Shown one piece after another: positions 11,126 to 22,188 of a stretch of DNA of 64,000 nt. The notes beneath the pieces are model-generated. The model was not told where the DNA came from and did no database searches. It saw only the letters and a program-made list of their open reading frames with translations. A program made the position numbers and the translations under genes. Source of the stretch: Cryptomeria japonica (lineage: Eukaryota; Streptophyta; Pinopsida; Cupressales; Cupressaceae); the NCBI RefSeq assembly GCF_030272615.1, contig NC_081407.1, forward strand, positions 316,850,456-316,914,455. The letters run 5' to 3'. Position 1 is the stretch's first letter. The number at the start of each line of letters is the position of its first letter.

Positions 11126-12340
11126 ATCGCTCCTGTCCCTTAGTGAAGGACGGGAGCTCGTTTTCAAATATCTTACTATTCCTGCAGAGTCAAGATGAAT
11201 TACGAATTGGAAGTGATGGAGAAAGGCGAGATCTTTCCATTGAATATAAATTGAAGATTTTCATGAGCACAGAAATGCCTCCAGGGGAAAAATCGCTCCT
11301 GTCCCTCAGTGAAGGACCGGAGCTTAAAATCAAATATTGCTTTGTCCTTGCAGGATTTTAGCATCTTGACGATGTGAAAAGGTCCAAAGAGGTACATTTT
11401 ATCAAATGAATATAACTTGAAGTGCTGTCGGGGAGATCACATGGATAAGCAAGTCCGGCTTGAGTGAGGTCCTGATCCTGAAATTTGGCTAAGTCTGGAA
11501 TGTCCTGACCCTGAAATTTGACTAAGTCTGGAAACTGAAAAAACCTCCAAAAACTAGATTTTGCAATATAACTCCTGGAGGTCTGAAACCACTCTCAAAC
11601 ATCCTGAAAGTATATATGGAATATAACTTAAAGTATAAGAAAGAAGAAACATAGAAGGAAATGTCACTTATACTTGAATGTTATATTCCATTAAAATTGT
11701 CCTGATCGAGAGTGCGAAAAGTCAAATTTCGCTCGTGTCCTTCTCCAAGGGTCCAGAGCGAAATGCGCTCCTGTCCCTCTCCAAGGGACCAAGGCGAATC
11801 GCTCGTGTCCCTCACCAAGGGTCCAGAGCGAAAATGCTTAGTTGAGCCATTCCTGACCTTGTTTGGACGAATCGAGACATCAAAGGCATGGTGAAGGACG
11901 AAATGAGCATGATAGAACATCCAGACTTGATCAAAAACAATGAAATGATGAAGTTTTGCCTAGAGGGTCAAATTCGCTCCTGTCCCTCACTGAAGGACCA
12001 GAGCGAAGTTCTTCATAAGGTACGTCCTGAACAAAGACCAAGCAAATTTTATGTTCGAAGGCAAGAAAGGAGGTCAATCGAACCCGTTGAAGACAAATTG
12101 AAGATTATCAAACGTCAACAAAGGACCAAAATGCTTAAGTTCGCTCCTGTCCCTCAGGAAGGGACCAGAGCGATTTTTGTTGTAGATGATTTTCTCACCA
12201 AATTTCAACCGATCTCAAGGCATGATTGAATGAAAGGAGGCATTGCGAATCCGTTGAATATAATTTTCGAAGGTGATGAAGTGAAATGAGGCCCATAAGA
12301 GCAAAATCGCTCCTGTCCCTCTCCAAGGGACCAGAGCGAT
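11126..12340 (+). repeat. Array of 34-nt palindromic cassettes in U3
   Basis: Eight copies of an imperfect inverted repeat, CGCTCCTGTCCCT...AGGGACCAGAGCG, occur at about 11126-11160, 11292-11325, 11728-11763, 11765-11798, 11799-11832, 11973-12007, 12140-12173 and 12306-12340. Outside the tight triplet at 11728-11832 the spacing is about 160-170 bases. Most units also carry a 'gaatataaattgaag'-like word. Each can fold into a hairpin. The reverse-oriented LTR at 45094-49421 has about eleven. Confidence 0.85.
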
Positions 12341-12665
12341 GAGGTACGTCCACTTCATTTTCATATTTTTGGCGCCAAATAAACATTTCAAATTTTCCTT
12401 AAATGCCAAAATCGATAAATTTTGAAAATCTTATTAAATTAGCATTTAATATAGCATTGATCATTTATTAATTATTTTGCCTTTATTAAAAATCGAAATT
12501 TTACAAATTAAAAAACGTTGGCAAATAATTAATTAAGTTTTTTAATAAAAATTGAGTGGAGCGCTTGATATTTATTTGTTTATTTTACCAAAAGTCGGCC
12601 TTTTACTTTATTTTAAATTCGCTTTTAATTACAAAGTCGGCCTAGTAGTAATTAAGGTGTGAGCG

Positions 12666-12675
12666 CTATAAAGGG
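12666..12675 (+). promoter_or_regulatory. First TATA box of the family A LTR
   Basis: CTATAAAGGG follows the palindrome array and an AT-rich segment. The reverse-oriented LTR has the equivalent at 47035-47044. It probably marks the U3/R region. Confidence 0.5.
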
Positions 12676-13758
12676 AGGGTGAAAGATTTCATTTTTACAT
12701 CACCTTTTTATCATTCAAATGCGATCAAAGGGAGAAGTGCGAAGTTGTATTCAAAGAGGCGAATTTTATTTCAAAGCAAGGTGGTGCGAACTTGAAGTTT
12801 CCATTTGAGTGAAGTTGCCTAGGACGTCAAAGACATATCAAAGATGGCGAAATTGCTAACTTGAAGAGGAGATCATGTCCAAGACTTGAAGGGTGGCGAA
12901 GTTGATAAGAAGAACGTTCTTTTGAAGATCACATCAAGACCATCTTATTTCAAATTTTGCCTAGGCGATTTTATTCATTTTGCATTTTAGAGTTAAGCTC
13001 TCGAGTAAGGTATGGCAAGATCTCTTGTTTTAATTTCGAATTTTGATTGTCATTGCCTTAATTTTGAATTTTGAAATTTTGTTTTTCCTTAGCTCAATCG
13101 TTTTTTAGGAAATGATTAATAAAGGACTTATCATTAAGTTTCCTAAAAAATTGCTCTCTAATTTATGTTATGTATTGCAAAATCATGGTACTAATTTTGA
13201 AATGTTGTGTAGGCATCAAATGGAGGTCTCTTCAAGGAAAATCAAGCCGGATCCAGGACGGTCTTCGCCGGGACGGTCTTAGCCAGGACATGGGCGACCT
13301 CTTTCAATCCAGCGTTCCAAGGCGAGGTACATCATCTTCCTGCACATCAAGGACGCAAGGAGTTAGAACAAGGGCTCGTTGAAGAAGCAAAATAGATCCA
13401 GAGGAATTAATTAAAGCAAGTTTCTCAACAACATCAAGATGAATATCTACCAAGTTACAAGTGTTAGATGAGGTGGCGTCCTAGTCATCATTTCTCCAGT
13501 CAGTGTGTTCCACCTCAGCATGTCCAGATTCAATGTACTTAACTCATGGAAGGTGGCACAAACTCCAATGTACCTACCCTGGCTATCCATTGGTCGATTT
13601 TTCTAGAGGGGACATGTGTCCAAGCAATACAATTTTGTCATTGGTCAAGCATTAAATGTTATGTAATGGTTGTAACAAACCCTAATTAGGGTTTTTCATT
13701 GTTGAATCTTGGCCATTGATCTTGAATTGATCTAAGCCATCAAATTGTATTGTGGGCA

Positions 13759-13769
13759 CTATATAAGCC
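13759..13769 (+). promoter_or_regulatory. Second TATA box of the family A LTR
   Basis: CTATATAAGCC lies about 1.1 kb after the first TATA. It is conserved in the other copy ('gggcttatatag' at about 45948-45959, reverse strand). Two promoters, or one promoter plus a relic, are possible. Confidence 0.45.
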
Positions 13770-14603
13770 CAAACATTTCATTTGTAAAATATAATTTAGA
13801 ATTAGAGAGAGATAGTATAGAAATAGTTGAAAGAGTTAGTAGATAGAGAGTAGAATAGGAGGACAAGGCAAGAAATTGTTGCCATTGATTGTAAACAAAC
13901 TCCATTTTCATTGAAGTAATGGTGAAATATGTCGTTTTCTTGCAATTTGCATGGTTTCTTGTTGAGTCTTCAATCTTAGATGGTAGATAATTAGATGAAT
14001 GGAGGAAATGTGCTTGATTGATGGTGAAATTCGTATATCCATACTACTAGCAGTTTGTTGATTGCAGACTTGCCTTGCGTAGTCAACTGGAATCGTTCAG
14101 CCTAAGCTCAATTTCAATTTGTCGCCTCTTCATTGATATGCATCAACTTGGATGGTATCTATGCCTGCGGTGATGATTTGAACATCATAAAGCTTCCCAT
14201 AGAAGATCGCACTAGTCTTGTGTAGATGTTCCATTGATGTCAAAACAAGACCTAGTTAGAGTTTCATCAAAAGTCAAGTCATTGCTCCTACATTCTTCGT
14301 ATTAGGATTAGATCCTCTCTTCGCCCTTATCCTTTTTTCATTTTTCAAATCTAAGTTAGTCAGAGCCTGTGTCCAGCAAAGCAGATCGGAAGTTCAATGT
14401 AAGTCCCCTTGTGATTCCAGCAAATCACATCATACCACTGGAGCTTGTCCACACGTGGAGACCCCACTAAAAGAACCTTGGAGTCCATCTAACTGATCCT
14501 TTTTGCAGATCTTCAGCAGTTAGAGACTATTTTCTCAAGAGAGGATAAGATGCCTTTAGGTATTTTATTCTGTGTATGATTGTGTACAAAATACACGTCA
14601 ACA

Positions 14604-14608
14604 AGTGG
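14604..14608. repeat. Target-site duplication AGTGG, right copy
   Basis: It matches 10676-10680 exactly and lies directly after the LTR end ...CAACA. Confidence 0.9.
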
Positions 14609-16533
14609 GTATGTAATCAAGTTCAACCACATCATCCTCTGAACTGGGGTCCTTGGATGAGGAAGTAACCTCTGGCCGCCTGACTGGGATCTTTTCTCTT
14701 CTTGTTCTTTTCGATGTTCGAGTCCCTCTATTGGCCCTTGCTTTCTTTCTCTTCCTTTCAGGTTTCTCAACCTCTTCCTTTGGCGTGCTTGAGGTTCCTT
14801 CACCTCTGAAGATTGGGAATTGAGACTACCCATCAAATTGTATGTGAATTGGGTACCTTCATGGGTCAACCTCTCAATTTGTTGGGATAACCAGTTATCT
14901 GTGTACCTTATTGGACCTTCCATGACTGCTTCAAAATCTATGATTGGGTCTCGAGTCCAATCAATGGCTAGCGGGAGGTCCTTAACTGCTTCAAATTCTC
15001 GGACTTGCAAGCAATTTCCATAGTCTGTCACTTGATCTGGGACCTGGCGGTACTCATAAAGCCGAATTTGCTGAACACTCAACCTAGAATATTCTCGCCG
15101 ACGGACCTCAAAGTCATCTGAACAATTGCTCCAATAGTCCTCTATCGATGCCTTGGCCCTGTAATGCTTGCCGCAGGCCTTCTTTCCCAATCCCTCATGG
15201 TCAAAGCATTTCCTGGGGAAATGCTCCTATAAGCAATAGGATGCCAATTCAGCAAATGACTCTTCAGCTTGCACCGAATTTTTGAAGTGCACATCAAGAT
15301 TACCCAAAATCATGGGGAAGGTGAACCTGGATTGCTTTGTGTCTCTGAGTAAGCTGCCTGCTGGGTGTGCCTGCCTTGCTACCTCCTTGAGGACTACTTT
15401 GTCTGATGGATAGCGCGGAAGCTGGAATGGTGTTCCCTAAAAGCCTGCTATTCTGATGTAGGTGAACCTGGGGAACTGGATAAATCATGCACCGTATTTC
15501 CGGATCAGGGTGGTAGCCTATTTTGACAGCTTTATATGCAATCCTCCTTGCATTAATCTAACCAGGTACATTGTAAAAGTATCATTAACACGCTCGTACT
15601 GACCAATTGTGTATGCGATGTTATTCTTTTCTCTTTGGGCAATGTCATAGTAATGCAAGTTACAACTGAGGGTAGCAGTCGTATACCTTAACCGGATTTG
15701 GCCCATTCCCAATCTCACCTTTCTTAATTAATCCCGTCAGTGCCTGGTGTCGAGCAAACATGTAGACCAAGTAGGAAGTCATGGCAAAGTACTTTTTTTC
15801 TTCAAGCTCAACCAGCTATGAATATTGTCGCTGATGATTTGAGCCTAGTCGAACTTAGACTTCCTAGTAAATACTTGCTCAGTGAAGTAGAACATCCATT
15901 CCTCAAAGAGATCGGATTGAGGAAGTCCCATGACTCGGCTGAGTAAGGTAACCGTATCACCATACTCATTGTGAAAATCGCTTCTGGGGGTCTTTTTACT
16001 GATTCTAGTGCTTGGTGGTCTTCTCTCACTGAACCATTCCTCGTTTATCAATGTTTTGCACTTAGCAGGATTCATGTCATAAACAACCTGAGCCTCATCG
16101 ATAATTGTGGCAATGGGATCATCGGGAAACGGGATATCGAATGCTTCTCCAAGGGCTTCAGGCGTGAAGTCAGCTAGTACCATCCCCTTCAATACCACTA
16201 ATCTGGTTTCCGACTGATAATGTTTAGCAGCCTTAACCACTAATTCATAATTCTGCACGACCGGAGGAAAACTAGCAGCCTGAGCAATACCACTCTCCAT
16301 CATCCGTCTGGGCTTGCCATAGGCGTTCGGAGAGTACACTCTGTTCCTGAAATCCTGAGTATAAATGTCCTAGGTTCGTGTCTCCTATGTTTTCCCACAC
16401 TCTGGACCTTTGAGTCCTTGACTCCTCCTTGGTACTGGTACTTCATTTTTTCGACCTTGCGGGGAATGTCAGCTTTGGAAATCTAGGATGTTCTAGTTGT
16501 GCCATGTGCTTTTGAGGACTTTGTCGCCAATTT

Positions 16534-18800
16534 AGGCATCTATCCTGCGCAACCGGACACAGATTACAAGACGACATTAAGGTAACAAAAACGGGTTAGC
16601 AAAACCAGAATACGGCGTTAGCGTTAAGATTGACGATCAACGAGGTAATCAAAATTTGAAAACATTGCTAAAACACGACATTTAAACAATTTAAATCTGA
16701 TCCTCTGGAAGCTAAATGCAATTTGAAGCTGAAAGTCAAGTTGGTTTGGTTAATTGCTGTTCTTGGAGCCAATTTCAAAATGTTACTCCTGATTGTTAAT
16801 GGCGGAAAGTTGCAAACGTTCTGGCTTGCGACTTAGTGTTTGAATGTTTTGATAACTGTATGCTGATTGTTTCAAGAATGTACTTGGAAAAGAGTGTTTT
16901 GGTGAATGATTGATTGTTTCCTAAGGTTTAAGTTTAAATTTTCACAATTTATTTTTCAAGTCCATCTTAAGTAAAAGAAATATGATCATTTTTCAACCAT
17001 GTGAAGGACTAATTTAACTTACCTGGCAGCAATATGATAGGTTGTTGACCAAAAACAGTTGAAATTCGGTGATGAAGGGAGAACTTCTTGGACTTGACTC
17101 TTTAACCCATGCCCTATTTATTTTGCATGATTCCTCTCAAATGAACTTAACTCCTTTGCGATTTTTGGCTTCGAAAGCTAGAATGCAAACTTTGAATCTA
17201 TTACCTCCAAAATGCAAACTTATCATTTTCGGCTCCTAAAGGGGTTTGAGCGATTTAATATCTTAGAGCATGATGGATGTGTTTGAAAATATCGGCAGAA
17301 TGAAGGAGATTTAGAATTTACCTTCCTTTTCGGCTTCTCATATGATTCTTTCCTTGAATGATTTCTTGTGATTTTTCCTTTGACGCGACTATGCAAACTT
17401 GTGGATTTTCGGCTTGAAACTTACTTTCGCGATTCTTTGATGCTTTGGTTATTCTCGGCTTCATAAAGGGTTTCGCGTGTTCTAGAAAACCATTTTAAGT
17501 TTTCGGCCTTTGACTTGGTATTTAGCGAATTATCTCTCTGACGATTCTCATATTGCATGAGTTTCCTCCTTGATGCGTTTCACGATTTCCGTCCTTGACG
17601 ATTTTCGACCTAGAAGTATGATTTGCTCGAACTTTCCTGTACTCTATTTTCAGGGAAGATGGCTCTTTTGCGAGTTTAGTTGTTCCTTTATCGATCTTTA
17701 TTGAAATCTTAGGTCATACATTTTAAAATGCGAGATGATGTAAAATGAAGATAACCCCCTATGTGGATTTCGGGCTAAAAGGGCTTTTGTGCGATTTATT
17801 TCTACCTCTCTTAGCAACTTCGGTTTGAAAGCTGATTTTACAAACCTTCTCTTTTTGGCCTAAGAATTACTTTGCGCGACTTCGACGTAAGTTTATTTTC
17901 GGGTGAAATGATTATCGCGTGAAGTGAACCTTTTGAAGTTTTCGGCCTAGAAGTATGATTTTGTGAGATTTAGTCCTTATTAACTTTTCGACCTCTTAAG
18001 TAGTTTTGCGAGATTAGCCATTTTCGGCCAAAAGACCTCTATTGCGCGATTTAGACTCTATTAACTTGTGCTTTTTCGGGCCAAAGGCTATTTTCGGCTA
18101 ATGCACCAATATTGTGAATTTGATTTGAAATTTTCTTCTTCATGCTCGATTTTAGAGCTCTCAAGTGGTTTTCGAGCTTAAAGGCTGTTTTGTGAATTTC
18201 GTCTTAAAGGCCGATTTGGAGAGCCTTTGCTTATTTTCGGCCTAAAAGGACTTTTCGCGAGTTTTGCCCATTTTCAGCCTATAGGGCCTTTTTGCAAACT
18301 ATGACGTGATTTACTTCTTTTCACTTTTCGGCCTAACAAGCCATTTTGCGCGATTTAGATTTTTCGGGCTAGGAGGCAATGTTGCGAGTTTTCTTAAGTG
18401 ACCTCCAACTTTGGCTTTATGGCCTGAATTTTGAACTTTTCCTAGCATTTCGGGCTAGTTGACCGAATTTCAACTTTACATTGTAATGTTTTGGGACTTA
18501 AAGACTGTGAATTCGCATTTTGGCCTTAGGCGATTTTGGATCTCGAGAGGTCCTAAAGACATTTTCAACTCGGCCATAGGATTATTTCAGAAACTGAGAA
18601 TTTTCAAAACCCCCTTGGTGGCTTGGTCATCTGACTTGGATGCAAAATCTTGCCTCTTTTTTCCAAGATGTAAACACTCCAGTACCTAGAACTGAGGCTA
18701 GTCATTCTCTCATCATTCAAAAATTTCTTAGCTGCTACATCTTCCCTGCGAATTACCAGAACTCCCTACTCAGAATTTGAGCGAGGATGAGACGAGAAAA
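16534..18800 (-). repeat. Upstream U3 of the giant LTR with degenerate TTTTCGGCC / GCGCGATTT words
   Basis: No coding sequence. From about 17150 to 18700 (plus-strand view) the words 'ttttcggcct', 'aaagg', 'ttttgcgcgattt' and 'gaaagctgatttt' recur every 40-80 bases, like a badly decayed tandem array. On the minus strand this is the sequence between the LTR start and the embedded ORF. No TATA box or PBS was found here. Confidence 0.5.
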
Positions 18801-18856
18801 CAAAAAGAAAGGGGGGGGACCCTGTCGACGACGGGGAGTGTGTGCAAGGCACAACA

Positions 18857-18861
18857 GTATG
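18857..18861. repeat. Target-site duplication GTATG, right copy
   Basis: It matches 7915-7919 and directly follows ...GGCACAACA. Confidence 0.85.
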
Positions 18862-19390
18862 GTTTAAAGTTGCTTAGTTTAAATATGTATATTGTTTCCT
18901 TTGAAATATCTAAGCATCTTAAGTGAGAGCATATAGCCCACGTTGTAACACTGGAACAGTTTTCACTTGTTTAGACAATGGATCTCTATTTGATTGGCAT
19001 TAAAATACTTGTATCTAATGTTTGTTCTGAAGGTGTATCCCACTTAGTTTCAGAACCAAAAAAGAGGGGATCTTGGCCCTATCTTCAACACCTGGAGCTC
19101 AAATTTCAACCATTCATTGCACACAATATGACCAATTTATGGCCTAGTTGCCTAAGTGCTAATGTTTATTAATTTGTTTTGCATGCACTTTGTGCTTCTA
19201 CAAAGAGTATATATATATGAAAAACTTTCATGGGTTTGTATTTTATCAATTCTCTGCCCTTCTCTGTAGTAAGATCTTTGAGTCCTTAATACAGATCACT
19301 GCTTCATTCATAGGCGGGAACAAATTTAAAGTGTAATATGCTGTTTTTCTGTTTGAATAAATGATTTACTGCCATTTTTGCATTTCACAG
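18862..19390 (+). other. Intron sequence upstream of the first helicase exon
   Basis: AT-rich, with no exon recognised. It ends in 'tttgcatttcacag', a good polypyrimidine tract plus AG acceptor (AG at 19389-19390). The giant LTR sits at the left of this intron. Confidence 0.6.
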
Positions 19391-21472
19391 GGCGCAGCAT
19401 TGAATCAGGAAATATTAAAAGCATTAAACCCGTCAATTGTATTTGTAGAAGAAGCAGCAGAGGTCTTGGAACCTCAGTTGTTAGCCGTGCTTGGCCCAAG
19501 TGTACAGCATCTTATTCTAATCGGTGATCAGTACCAACTCTCCCCAAGTGTTGAAGTTTATGAACTTGAAAGAAGGTAATATTGGTATTTAGAAATTGTA
19601 CTTTCTGATTGTGTGCGCTTAAAGTTTTTCTTTCACCTATAAATAATTAACTTCTGATGCTTTTTTAGGGTGATAAGAATTAGTGCTGAAGATGTTTACA
19701 ACGGCTAGTAAGACATGTTGTATAGTTATATGTTAAATTGCCCTGGGAAAATTAGAGAGCTAATATTTTTTCAAGAAACACTATTAAACATTTCTAAATT
19801 ATTTGTAAAATGTTTCAGGCATGGCTTTGCAATTTCTCTATTTGAAAGACTTGTGGAGCATAACAAATTGCCTTTTCAAGCACTGTCCTCACAGAGCCGA
19901 ATGAGAGAAGAGTTTGTGCCCATGATCTTACCTATTTATCCTAATTTGCAGACCAACACTCAATTTGTATCAGGAGAGAGAAACAGAGCACCTATGTGTA
20001 TGTCAAGCCCAATGTATTTTTGGTCTCATTCATATGGAGAGTCTAAACAACGCAGTGTTACGAATGAGGGTGAAGCCAAAATGGTGATTGCCCTTGTGCA
20101 CTGGATGATAGCTGAAGGACAAAATCCTGTCGAAATAACTGTCCTTGCTGCATATAATGGGCAGGTATGAATGCATTAATATTTACAGAATATTATGTGT
20201 GATCACATGTTATTGAAGGTCATCTTAGAAGGATTTATACAATACCATTGTCCTGGTAAATCTTTGCCAGGTAACACTATTACGAGATATGATGAAGGTA
20301 ATCCCTGCTGTTGAAGCCATACAAGTCCTCACTATAGACAGATTTCAGGTATGTCATCATCTCCGTCTAGAGTTTGTTTCAAGTAATGCTCCATTTTGCT
20401 CTTATCTGGTAACTAAAGAATGCCCTTTTGAGTGAGTCATCCTAACATCAGCAGACTTGCATTTATTTTCATATAGTTCTGTTTCTTCATTTCCATTGTA
20501 GGTAATTTGTTAGACATATTTTTTCTTATGTTATCATTGCTGGATGTACTTCTAGCTTTATTGACTTTGGTTATTTACTGACATTTTTATAGTTTCATTT
20601 TATTCTAAGAAAACTTAGATTTGTTGCAGGGTTCTGAGAATAAAATTATCATACTGTCTCTGGTTCGTTCTAATGATGAAGGGAGCATTGGGCATCTAGC
20701 AAAGCGAAATAGGTTGTGTGTAGCAGTTTCAAGAGCAAGGGGGGCAATATATTTTTGTGGGAATGATATATCTTTGACAAAGAAGTCTGAGCATTGGACA
20801 GAACTTCTTGAATACTTGGCTCGTAAGAATTGTGTGGGTGACACGATACATCTCCGTTGCCCACGACATCCACTTAGCTCACCCTTTAAAGTATCTAGCA
20901 AACTTGTTGAGAACTTCAATCCTCTTTTGTGTAAAAGGACATGCAACAGTCAGCTGAACTGTGGTCACTATTGCCAAAGTACCTGCCACTACGGGAATCA
21001 TCCAAAATGCACTGAACCTGTACAGTTTATATTCAGTGTTTGTGGACATGAAATAACAAAGAAGTGTTCAGAGGATGGAGAAATGAGATCATGTCAGGAG
21101 GAACTAATGTATACATTTGATTCATGTGGACACAAGAAGCTTGTCAAATGTTGGGAGAAAATGAAGAAAGAGCTGAAATGTAATGAATTATGTCGTAATG
21201 TTCTAGAATGTAGGCATCCTTGTATGCTGAAATGCTCTGAAAACTGCAGAGCAAAACCTTGTTCCACGTGTACCGAAATAGAAAGAATAAAGGCAAAAAA
21301 GGCAAAGCAACTTGAAGCACAGCAACTGAAAATGAAGCTTATGGAAATAAAAGCAGAAATCAAGAGATTAGAGCAATCTACAGATGACCTGAGAATTTCG
21401 GTGATAGATATAAGTCCAACAGGAGATTTTGCAGCTGAATACTTCCAGGTACAAGCTCTGTATTCCAAATAA
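19391..21472 (+). CDS. ZNFX1-like SF1 helicase with NFX1-type zinc-finger tail, 3' exons
   Basis: Four exons join in frame with GT-AG introns: 19391-19575, 19819-20164, 20271-20348 and 20630-21472. Exon 1 holds helicase motif II (VEEAAEVLEP) and motif III (LILIGDQYQLSPS). Exon 2 starts HGFAISLFERLV, carries an SSQSRMREEF block (motif IV region) and ends VLAAYNGQ. Exon 3 ends TIDRFQ and exon 4 begins GSENK, which together form motif V. Exon 4 has motif VI (NRLCVAVSRAR), then a Cys/His-rich part with CGH..C spacings typical of NFX1-type fingers, then a Lys/Glu-rich probable coiled coil. Family knowledge: UPF1-like helicases of this kind act in RNA surveillance and small-RNA pathways. No internal stops are present. 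The 5' exons (motif I and upstream) are not seen and must lie beyond the window or in the long intron. A donor CAG|GTACAA at 21448 means the reading to the TAA at 21470 may be intron read-through, with more exons downstream. Confidence 0.85.
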
Positions 21473-22183
21473 CGGGTGGTTTCTGAAGATGTGTTTTTTT
21501 AATTTTTGAAGTAATTTTGAGCAAATATTTCTTTTGTAATATAAGGAACAGTTTTGAATATTAATAAATAGATTTCAAATATAATATGCCTTAGAAAGTA
21601 CACACATTTTTACCTAAACTGTCAAATTGACAGGCAAAATTTGAGCCATGTGCAAGTCCAAAAACTATATTTCTGTAAAAACACCGAGGAACTAACTAAT
21701 GGGAAATTCTCTATCAAATTTACACCAGGAATTTTTGCAGCAATTTTGATTTCCTTAACTTATTCCTCAACCACAATTTTTAGCATTTTCAGAAGTTTTA
21801 TGTTCATTTTAATTCGAATCAATAATATTCATGGAAACATTAGCCAAAAATTTATTAGAAACGGCAAAATCTATTGCATAAATATGCACATTAGGTACAC
21901 TGACATGATCAGCCGGTCAGTGGTGAAACAATCAGAAACTAGTAAGAAAAGAAAACCATTGATGTTGTCAGCAATATTAGGTTCTAGATGAATAGCAATT
22001 AAGCTAGGAGCCATGTTGTTCCAAGTTCCAATTAATAGGACCTGAGGATGATAAATAGGACTGTCCACCAATGTGAATATCTCAAGATTTTCTCTATTCA
22101 TGAGTTGCAAACTTTAATGAACCAAATTTGTGGAGAAAGATTCTAACCATCCTTTTCAAATTGTCTTCTTGATGAGCCACATA
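21473..22183 (+). other. 3' flank or intron of the helicase gene
   Basis: AT-rich, with no recognised exon. An open frame at 21641-21991 has low-complexity Ile/Phe/Ser composition and no family likeness. It is either the 3' UTR region or an intron if the 21448 donor is used. Confidence 0.45.
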
Positions 22184-22188
22184 CAAGT
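22184..22188. repeat. Target-site duplication CAAGT, left copy
   Basis: It precedes the Copia-3 LTR start and is repeated at 27184-27188. Confidence 0.9.

Larger units (their letters stand above)
10681..14603 (+). mobile_element. Family A solo LTR, 3,923 bp, nested in the LTR-embedded gene
   Basis: It begins TGTTGTGACG and ends ACACGTCAACA, flanked by AGTGG duplications, with no internal retrotransposon domain. It matches the 45094-49421 LTR (reverse orientation) along its whole length: U3 palindrome cassettes, a TATA at 12666, a second TATA at 13759, and the terminal 'ttattctgtgtatgattgtgtac' block. It was inserted in the opposite orientation to the host LTR and cuts the embedded ORF. The open frame at 11888-12229 is built from the repeat cassettes and is not considered a gene. 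Confidence 0.93.
8985..16533 (-). pseudogene. Unrecognised LTR-embedded protein gene, about 1,200 codons, split and decayed
   Basis: On the minus strand a reading frame starts at ATG 16533-16531 and can be followed, with stops and a few frameshifts, to a TGA at 8985-8987. The nested LTR at 10681-14603 interrupts it. Across the TSD one frame rejoins cleanly (…DYIPT then PPSQND…). Well-kept stretches are 16339-15848, 15718-15518, 15190-14604, 10680-10440 and 9933-9180. The N-terminal half looks folded (SRVMGLPQSDLFEEWMFYF, FTMYLVRLMQGG, FIQFPRFTYIRI). The middle is acidic and Pro/Gln-rich. The C-terminal third is helical and probably coiled coil (MLRELDEMTAERDMYRARAE). Many stops sit where Trp would fit (TGG to TAG/TGA). 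No gag, protease or RT motif is visible. There is a faint, impressionistic likeness to uncharacterised plant transposon-associated proteins. Function unknown. Confidence 0.55.
7920..18856 (-). mobile_element. Giant family A LTR (about 7.0 kb before nested insertion) with an ORF in U3
   Basis: The insertion is bounded by GTATG duplications. Read on the minus strand, it begins TGTTGTGCC...CACACA at 18856, like the U3 start of other family A LTRs, and ends ...CGTCAACA at 7920, like their U5 end. Removing the nested LTR and its TSD (3,928 bp) leaves 7,009 bp. The R/U5-like part (7920 to about 8700) matches family A blocks such as 'tcctatcctctcttgag' and 'ctcagactaacc'. No second R/U5-like copy or primer-binding site is visible between the right end and the ORF start at 16533. 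The simplest reading is therefore a single solo LTR, not a two-LTR element. It lies in an intron upstream of the helicase exons. An internal deletion of a complete element is the main alternative. Confidence 0.7.

Noticed and set aside
11888-12229. A 113-codon ORF inside the 10681 LTR (and its counterpart 47494-47778 reverse).
   Set aside because: It runs through the palindromic cassettes and is shared by both LTRs only because they are homologous. No protein features.
16505-16540. Minus-strand 'aaattggcgacaaagtcc' looked like a Gypsy primer-binding site ending an LTR at 16535.
   Set aside because: No TG...CA LTR end precedes it, and the same bases form the first codons (ATG at 16533) of a long reading frame. 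No matching LTR copy exists on the left side.
21641-21991. 116-codon ORF after the helicase exons.
   Set aside because: Low-complexity Ile/Phe/Ser content, no splice-compatible link to the helicase frame, and no family resemblance.
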